Shown here piece by piece: positions 57,632 to 64,000 of a stretch of 64,000 nt of DNA. This DNA comes from Deinococcus detaillensis (GTDB taxonomy: Bacteria > Deinococcota > Deinococci > Deinococcales > Deinococcaceae), in NCBI RefSeq assembly GCF_007280555.1, contig NZ_VKDB01000008.1:1-64000 (forward strand), given 5' to 3'. The notes beneath the pieces were generated by a model. It did no database searches. It worked only from the letters and a program-made list of their open reading frames with translations, and was not told where the DNA came from. Position numbers and translations under genes: made by a program. Positions within the stretch are counted from its first letter, which is position 1; each line of letters opens with the position of its first letter.

Positions 57632-59425
57632 TCAGGTTCTCTCGCTCAGCAAAACTTCCAGCCGGTCCACGTAACCGCTCAGCACCTTGAAGGTCTCCTC
57701 CACTGGGCGGGCCGTGCTCAGATCCACTCCCGCCGCGCTGAGGGCGTCGAGCGGGTCAAGCCTGCCGCCTTCCGAGAGAAATTGCAGGTATTTGGTGCGG
57801 GCCGTTTCGGGATCAGCGTCAAAACCGGCCCGGAGTTGGTGGGCGGCGCTGATGCCGGTGGCGTACTGGTAAGCGTAAAAATTGGCGTAGAGGTGGGTGG
57901 AAAATTCGCCCCAGGTGATGCCGCTGCGCTCGCGGTCGACTTGAACGCCCTCACCGTAGCCGTCTTGCAGGAGGTCGGCCATTAGGGTGTTGAGGTCGGG
58001 GGCGCTCAGACTCTCTCCCGCTTCTATGCGGCGGTGAATTTCCAGCTCGAAGCGGGCCAGCGTCGGCATAATGAAAAAGTAGCGGTGAAAGTTGGACACG
58101 GCTTCTTCAATCAGAGCCACTTCAAACGTAGGATCGGTATTGGTCGCAAACAGGTGGTGGCGCACCATCGCCTGATTGAAATTGCTGGCGACTTCGGCGG
58201 CAAACAGCGTATAGCGCGGCACGCTGCTGGCCTGCGCCTGCTGGGCGAGGTGCGAGTGCATACTGTGGCCGATCTCGTGGGCGAGGGTGCTCATGCTGCT
58301 GAGTCCGCCCTGAAAGCTCATGAAAATGTACGGCTTGACTCTGGCCCCGCCATTGCTGTACGCGCCTTGACGCTTGCCCGCGTTGTTGGCGTAATCGACC
58401 CAGCGCTCGGTGGTCAGGCCCGAGCGCATCTGCGAAACGTAGTCGTCGCCCAGCGGCTGCATCCCGGCGCAGATGGCGTCCACAGATTCCTGGTAAGACA
58501 GTGGCGGTGGGCTGACCAGGGGCGCTTTGACGTCGTATTCGCGCAGTTGATCCAGGCCCAACCAGCGTCGGCGCACCTGCCAGTAGCGGTGCCAGATGTG
58601 AATATTGGCTTTGTACGTGTCGATCAGGGTGTGAAAAACGGCCGTGGGAATGTGGTCGGACGTCAGGGCAGCTGTCAGCGCGTCGGGGTAGCGGCGGGCG
58701 CGGGCCATAAAGACGTTTTGGCGCACGTGCGTCGACAGGGCAGCTGCCATGGTGTGCTGGGCCGACAGGTGGGCGTCGGCGTAGGACTCCCAGGCCTGCT
58801 GGCGAATTTGGCGGTCTGGGTCGGCAATCAAGCGGTCGATGTTGCCCTGACCGATTTGGACGCCGCCGACTTGTCCAAAATCTAAATCCATGTTGGCCAA
58901 GGCCGGATGAATGCCGCGCTCGCTGGCAAAGGGGGCCTGCACCAAGCCCAGCAGTTCTTCGACTTCAGCGCTGCGAATGTGCGGACGGCCCCGCCAGACG
59001 CGCTCGACCATCACCGCAAAGTCCGCAAGGTCGGGACGGGTCAGCCACGGGCGCACGGCCTTTTCGTCGAGGGCCAGCAGTTCGGGGCTTTCAAAAGCGG
59101 TCGCGGCAGCAAAGACGCTGCCGAGCGAGGAAGCCCGGTCACGGCGAGCGGCGGCTTCGGTGTCTTTTCCGTCCACGCTGGCGGCCATGCCGGCATACGA
59201 CATCAAGCGGGTCAGGCGCATCCTGACCGCTTCACAGGCGCTCAGGTACCCGGCGAGCGCTTCGGGCGATTGGCCCAGCGTTCCCGCGTAGCGGCCCAGA
59301 GACGCCGCGTCTTGGGCCAGCGCCGCCGCTTCGGTGTCCCAGTCTTGGGGCGTGGCGTAGAGGGCTTCGATGTCCCAGGTTTGCTCGCGGGGCACGTCTT
59401 TACGGGCGGGCGGGGTGGCAGTCAT
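57632..59425 (-). CDS. pepF: Oligoendopeptidase F (M3 family)
   Basis: 597 aa zinc metallopeptidase that cuts short cytoplasmic peptides. The metal site is [12 protein letters not shown] (HExxH), followed about 25 residues later by the third ligand Glu in [12 protein letters not shown]. The helical N-terminal half and the length fit the PepF group. TAGACT on the minus strand (59432-59437) is six bases before ATG 59425, again leaderless. It stands alone. Confidence 0.95.
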   Translation of the reverse strand: MTATPPARKDVPREQTWDIEALYATPQDWDTEAAALAQDAASLGRYAGTLGQSPEALAGYLSACEAVRMRLTRLMSYAGMAASVDGKDTEAAARRDRASSLGSVFAAATAFESPELLALDEKAVRPWLTRPDLADFAVMVERVWRGRPHIRSAEVEELLGLVQAPFASERGIHPALANMDLDFGQVGGVQIGQGNIDRLIADPDRQIRQQAWESYADAHLSAQHTMAAALSTHVRQNVFMARARRYPDALTAALTSDHIPTAVFHTLIDTYKANIHIWHRYWQVRRRWLGLDQLREYDVKAPLVSPPPLSYQESVDAICAGMQPLGDDYVSQMRSGLTTERWVDYANNAGKRQGAYSNGGARVKPYIFMSFQGGLSSMSTLAHEIGHSMHSHLAQQAQASSVPRYTLFAAEVASNFNQAMVRHHLFATNTDPTFEVALIEEAVSNFHRYFFIMPTLARFELEIHRRIEAGESLSAPDLNTLMADLLQDGYGEGVQVDRERSGITWGEFSTHLYANFYAYQYATGISAAHQLRAGFDADPETARTKYLQFLSEGGRLDPLDALSAAGVDLSTARPVEETFKVLSGYVDRLEVLLSERT

Positions 59426-59500
59426 GCCAGCAGTCTAGAAGCTGGTGGATGAAGGCAGCGTTGGTAAATTGCTCATCCTTTACTTCATTACAGCCCAAAT

Positions 59501-59527
59501 GGACTCGGCCCGTACATGGCTGAGTCC
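59501..59527 (-). terminator. Hairpin after terC
   Basis: GGACTCGGCC and GGCTGAGTCC form a stem with one mismatch, starting 19 bases after the terC stop on the minus strand. The T-run is weak (ATTTGGG), so it is a possible terminator only. Confidence 0.5.
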
Positions 59528-59545
59528 GTAAGATTAAAGCTGAGT

Positions 59546-60538
59546 TTAGTTGGCGGCTGCCGGTTTGGTTTTGATTAAACTGACGACCACGCCGCCGAGG
59601 AGCAGCGCCAAAGTGACGCTCAGACTGATGGCCGGATCCAGCTTGCCCCAGAGTTGAGAATAAAAGATCTTGAGGCCAATGAAGACCAACACCAGCGAGA
59701 GGGCGGGCTTGAGGTAAGCGAAGCGGTGAACCATCGCGGCCAGCGCGAAATACAGCGCCCGCAGGCCCAGAATGGCGAAAATGTTAGAGGTATAAACGAT
59801 GAACGGGTCTTGGGTGATGGCAAAGATGGCCGGAATAGAATCTACTGCGAACACCACATCAATGAGTTCCACCATAATCAAAGCCAAAAATAGCGGTGTG
59901 ACGAAGGTTTTCAGCTTGCCATCAACAGTCCTTTTGATGATGAAGCGCTCGCCGTGTAGTTCCTCAGTGATCGGCAAGCGCTTTTTGAGCCAGATCAGCA
60001 GCTTGTTATTAGAAAAGTCGTGGTCGTCGCCACCGTCTTTGAGCATTTTGATGCCGGTAAACAGCAAGAACGCGCCAAAAATCCACAAGACCCAATCAAA
60101 TTGCGTGACCAAAGCGGTGCCGAGGCCAATCATGATGGCCCTGAGGACAATCACGCCCAGAATGCCCCACAACAGTACGCGGCGCTGCAACGTGATAGGA
60201 ATAGCGAAGAAAGCAAAGATCAAGCTGATGACAAAGACATTATCTAAGGCGAGGGCTTTTTCTAGGGCGAAGCCGGTATAAAAAGCCATGCCGGATTCGC
60301 GGCCTAAAGAAAGCCAAAGCCATGCGCCGTAAATGAGAGCAATTGCGATGTAAAAAGCCGAGAGCTTAAGGCTTTGCGCAATCCCCATACTTCCGTCGTC
60401 GTCTGGGGCGAGTTTGTTTTTGCGGCGCTTTTCTAAGACGCCTAAATCAAAGGCCAGCAGCGTGATGACCACACCCAGGAACATGATCCACATCCAAGCG
60501 GGTTTGCCGAGCCACTCTAGCGTTGTCAAAAAGTCCAT
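59546..60538 (-). CDS. TerC-family membrane protein (Mn2+ exporter-like)
   Basis: 330 aa with about nine membrane helices. Acidic residues inside helices (LLAFDLGVLEKRR, ALALDNVFVISLI, ELIDVVFAVDSIPAI) match TerC/Alx proteins. Several of these export manganese; others are linked to tellurite resistance. I chose ATG 60538, preceded by AAGGGA, over 60556. A yybP-ykoY-type Mn2+ riboswitch lies in its 5' leader, which strongly supports a manganese role. The SD itself sits in the loop of a small GCCGT/ACGGC hairpin. Confidence 0.9.
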   Translation of the reverse strand: MDFLTTLEWLGKPAWMWIMFLGVVITLLAFDLGVLEKRRKNKLAPDDDGSMGIAQSLKLSAFYIAIALIYGAWLWLSLGRESGMAFYTGFALEKALALDNVFVISLIFAFFAIPITLQRRVLLWGILGVIVLRAIMIGLGTALVTQFDWVLWIFGAFLLFTGIKMLKDGGDDHDFSNNKLLIWLKKRLPITEELHGERFIIKRTVDGKLKTFVTPLFLALIMVELIDVVFAVDSIPAIFAITQDPFIVYTSNIFAILGLRALYFALAAMVHRFAYLKPALSLVLVFIGLKIFYSQLWGKLDPAISLSVTLALLLGGVVVSLIKTKPAAAN

Positions 60539-60597
60539 TGCCGTTTCCCTTTGCACGGCGCTAACAGCACAGAAATATTCGACACGTCAGCGCGTGC

Positions 60598-60686
60598 CGA
60601 ATCTCGCCTATTGTGGATGTGCCGGGGCTATACGCCCGTACTGACGACATCATCCCCTACCTCGGTAGGTGGCTACTCCCTCGTTG
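60598..60686 (-). ncRNA. yybP-ykoY-type Mn2+ riboswitch in the terC leader
   Basis: On the minus strand the leader reads GGGAGTAGCC, then a CCTACC/GGTAGG hairpin, then GATGTCGTCAGTAC, a GGGC/GCCC stem and CCGGCACATC. These are the hallmark loops of the yybP-ykoY class, which senses Mn2+ and often controls TerC/MntP genes. The closing strand TTCG pairs with CGAG before GGAGTAG, but it can also pair with CGAA downstream (60567-60579 region) in a CACG/CGTG hairpin, a plausible switch. Confidence 0.85.
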
Positions 60687-60782
60687 AAATAAGTTTAAAA
60701 CACAGTGGCCATTGGCGCATAAAGCTGGCCTTCATGTTCCGCTGGCACGGTTTGGACGTACCGCTTTGGCTAAAATCAGACT

Positions 60783-62633
60783 ATGCATTTTGATGATTTG
60801 CCGGTGTTGCCGACCACGCCCGGCGTGTACATTTTTCGCGGCAAAACCGGCACGCCGATTTATATCGGTAAGGCCAACAACCTGAGAAGCCGGGTGGGTC
60901 AGCACTTCAAAGCGGGCGGCAAATCGGGGAGATTCACCCGTGAGGCGCTGGAACTCGAATTTATTTCGGCCAAAAACGAAGTGGAAGCGCTGGTATTGGA
61001 AGCCAACCTGATCAAGCAGCATCGCCCTTATTACAATGTGCTGCTGAAAGACGACAAGCATTACCCGTTTTTGAAGCTGACCCACGAGAAGTTTCCGATG
61101 CTGGTCATCACCCGCCGGGTCATTAAAGACGGAGCGAGTTATTACGGGCCGTATCCAGATGCTTCGGCGGTTCGGCGGGTCAAACACTTGATCGACACCA
61201 TGTTTCCGCTGCGTAAGAATTCAGGCTTGCCGATGCAAAAAAAGCCGCGCCCGTGCCTGAATTACCACATGGGCAGGTGTCTGGGGCCGTGCGTGGACAG
61301 AGCAGATCCGGCGGAGTATGCGCGGGTGGTCGACGACGTCAAAGCGCTTCTCGAAGGGCGGGCGGCGGGCGTGGTGGCTCAGCTCAAAGTGGACATGAAA
61401 GAAGCTGCCCAGGGGCAAGATTTCGAGCAGGCCGGGCGGCTGCGTGACCGCTTACAAGCAGTCGAGAAACTCTTCGGCACCGAGCAGGCCGCCTTGCAGA
61501 CCAGCAGCGAGGATTTGGACTTTTTGGGCTACGCGCAGGCCGGCGAGTTTGCCATGGTGCAGCTGTTCCGGATGCGCGGCGGGCGGGTGGTCGGGCGCGA
61601 CAAGCGCTTTTTGACGGGGGCCGACGAAAGTGAAGGCGGCGAAATTCTGGGGGCCTTCGTGCAGGATTACTACGCGCAGGCCACCCACGTGCCGCCGCTG
61701 ATTTTGCTGCCCGCCGAATACGCCGACGCGCCGCTGTGGACGCAGGTGCTGAGCGAGCGCTCGGGGCGCAAAGTCGAAATGCGGCTGCCCAAACGCGGCG
61801 ATAAAACGGAGCTGACCGAGATGGCCCAGCGCAACGCCCAGACCGGCTTGGAATCCGAGCTGGCCTTACTGGAGCGCCGGGGCGATCATCCGGGCTTGGA
61901 CGCGCTGCGCGAGGTGTTGGCCTTACCGGAGCGGCCCTGGCGAATCGAGGGCTACGACAATTCCAATTTGTTCGGCACCAATATCGTCTCAGGAATGGTG
62001 GTGTTTGAAGGCGGGCGGGCACGCAAGAGCGAGCACCGCCGCTTCAAAGTCAAAGGATTGGATCATCCCGACGATTACCTGGCGATGCGCCAGACGATTG
62101 TCCGCAGGTTTTCCGGCAGCTTGTCGGATAAATTGCCGCTGCCAGATTTGATCTTGATCGACGGCGGGCGCGGGCAAGTCAACGCGGCGCTGGACGCCAT
62201 GAAGGAAGTCGGGGTCAATGTGCCGCTGGTGGGGCTGGCCAAGCGCGAGGAAACCCTGATTTTGCCCGGACGCTACGGCGCACAGTTTTGGCTGACCGGC
62301 GGCAGCGAGGTGGGCGTAAGCCGCGAGCTGCTGCTGCCCAAGACCCATCCGGCGCTGCGGGTCCTGATCGGCGTGCGCGACGAAGTTCACCACTACGCTG
62401 TCACCTATCACCGCAAGCTTCGCGGCCAGGACATGCTCAAAAGCGTCTTCGACGATCTGCCGGGCATCGGTGAGAAGCGCCAGTTTGCGCTGATGGAGCA
62501 TTTTTCCAGCTTGGAAGACTTGGGAGCGGCCAGCCTGGACGATATTGCCCGCATTCCGGGCATGAACGCCCGGGCCGCGCAGAGTGTCAAAGCGTTTTTG
62601 GCGGCGCGGGAAGCGGGCGGCAGGCCGATCTGA
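60783..62633 (+). CDS. uvrC: Excinuclease ABC subunit C
   Basis: 616 aa dual-incision nuclease of nucleotide excision repair. The N-terminal GIY-YIG domain reads [20 protein letters not shown] Cys-containing region ([14 protein letters not shown]) precedes the UVR motif ([17 protein letters not shown]). The RNase-H-like C-terminal nuclease holds IEGYDNSN and [11 protein letters not shown], and the end has helix-hairpin-helix motifs ([24 protein letters not shown]). TAAAAT (60771-60776) ends six bases before the ATG. It is divergent from the terC riboswitch. Confidence 0.97.
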   Translation: MHFDDLPVLPTTPGVYIFRGKTGTPIYIGKANNLRSRVGQHFKAGGKSGRFTREALELEFISAKNEVEALVLEANLIKQHRPYYNVLLKDDKHYPFLKLTHEKFPMLVITRRVIKDGASYYGPYPDASAVRRVKHLIDTMFPLRKNSGLPMQKKPRPCLNYHMGRCLGPCVDRADPAEYARVVDDVKALLEGRAAGVVAQLKVDMKEAAQGQDFEQAGRLRDRLQAVEKLFGTEQAALQTSSEDLDFLGYAQAGEFAMVQLFRMRGGRVVGRDKRFLTGADESEGGEILGAFVQDYYAQATHVPPLILLPAEYADAPLWTQVLSERSGRKVEMRLPKRGDKTELTEMAQRNAQTGLESELALLERRGDHPGLDALREVLALPERPWRIEGYDNSNLFGTNIVSGMVVFEGGRARKSEHRRFKVKGLDHPDDYLAMRQTIVRRFSGSLSDKLPLPDLILIDGGRGQVNAALDAMKEVGVNVPLVGLAKREETLILPGRYGAQFWLTGGSEVGVSRELLLPKTHPALRVLIGVRDEVHHYAVTYHRKLRGQDMLKSVFDDLPGIGEKRQFALMEHFSSLEDLGAASLDDIARIPGMNARAAQSVKAFLAAREAGGRPI

Positions 62634-62670
62634 GCAGGCCGGGCTGGAGCGCGGGTGAAGACAGGAGCGG

Positions 62671-63948
<1,278 letters not shown>

Positions 63949-64000
63949 GGCGTTAGTTTAGACGTGCGCGGGCGCTCCTGGGCGCAGGACAGCAGCGCTT

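Overview
The window is a stretch of a GC-rich, gene-dense chromosome from a Deinococcus species. The strongest marker is ddrA (50607-51197), a DNA-end-protection gene of the Deinococcus lineage. The SMC, SmpB, folate, His/Asp/Asn-tRNA synthetase and other genes also fit this lineage. So does the prevalence of leaderless promoters: a TANNNT -10 box lies 6-8 bases before the start codon at about twenty genes. I cannot name the species. Most of the window is ordinary chromosomal backbone. I see no prophage, transposase, CRISPR array or rRNA, and no gene-free stretch longer than about 300 bases.

Layout, left to right. 1-4.6 kb: the 3' part of a tRNA-Gly, an aldehyde dehydrogenase, a small lipoprotein, a polyprenyl synthase and an SDR. 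4.65-9.7 kb: a rightward run HIT-folP-folB-folK, a membrane PASTA protein with a kinase-like but catalytically empty N-terminus, and a cysteine desulfurase. 9.7-17.1 kb: two GGDEF proteins, an ABC exporter, a DsbA-fold protein, a VWA protein and small membrane proteins. 17.2-22.8 kb: smpB, a degenerate cell-wall amidase, a GerMN protein and smc. 22.8-28.6 kb: a leftward six-gene chain (secreted alpha-amylase, HAD phosphatase, M19 dipeptidase, SH3-NlpC/P60 peptidase, Gfo/Idh/MocA oxidoreductase, unknown protein), mostly joined by 4-base stop/start overlaps. 28.7-35.7 kb: aspartate kinase, a tiny gene, a RocB-like peptidase, asnS, a YbjN-like protein and the manganese transporter mntH with a DtxR/MntR-type operator. 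35.8-40.3 kb: leftward operon hisS-aspS-aminopeptidase-RlpA-like. 40.4-45.2 kb: lipoprotein, lipid kinase, tyrosine recombinase, lnt and a phosphoesterase-like protein. 45.4-49.5 kb: glycolytic operon gap-pgk-(Sel1 repeat gene)-tpiA. 49.7-51.3 kb: HAD hydrolase, ddrA and an overlapping 44-codon membrane microprotein. 51.4-57.2 kb: trpBA, gluQ, class V aminotransferase, a membrane protein and ackA. 57.3-64 kb: a small protein, pepF, terC behind a yybP-ykoY-type (Mn2+) riboswitch, uvrC and an MFS transporter.

Two physiological themes stand out. Manganese handling appears in mntH with its operator and in terC with its riboswitch. DNA or damage maintenance appears in ddrA, uvrC and smc. Manganese accumulation is a known part of Deinococcus stress tolerance. 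A third theme is pseudoenzymes: the PASTA protein, the amidase-like protein and the phosphoesterase-like protein have each lost catalytic motif residues. I see no single large undescribed system. The least expected items are the ddrA-coupled microprotein, the recombinase minicistron, the mirrored amylase/lysC promoters, and the Sel1 gene inside the glycolytic operon with its perfect 39-bp duplication.
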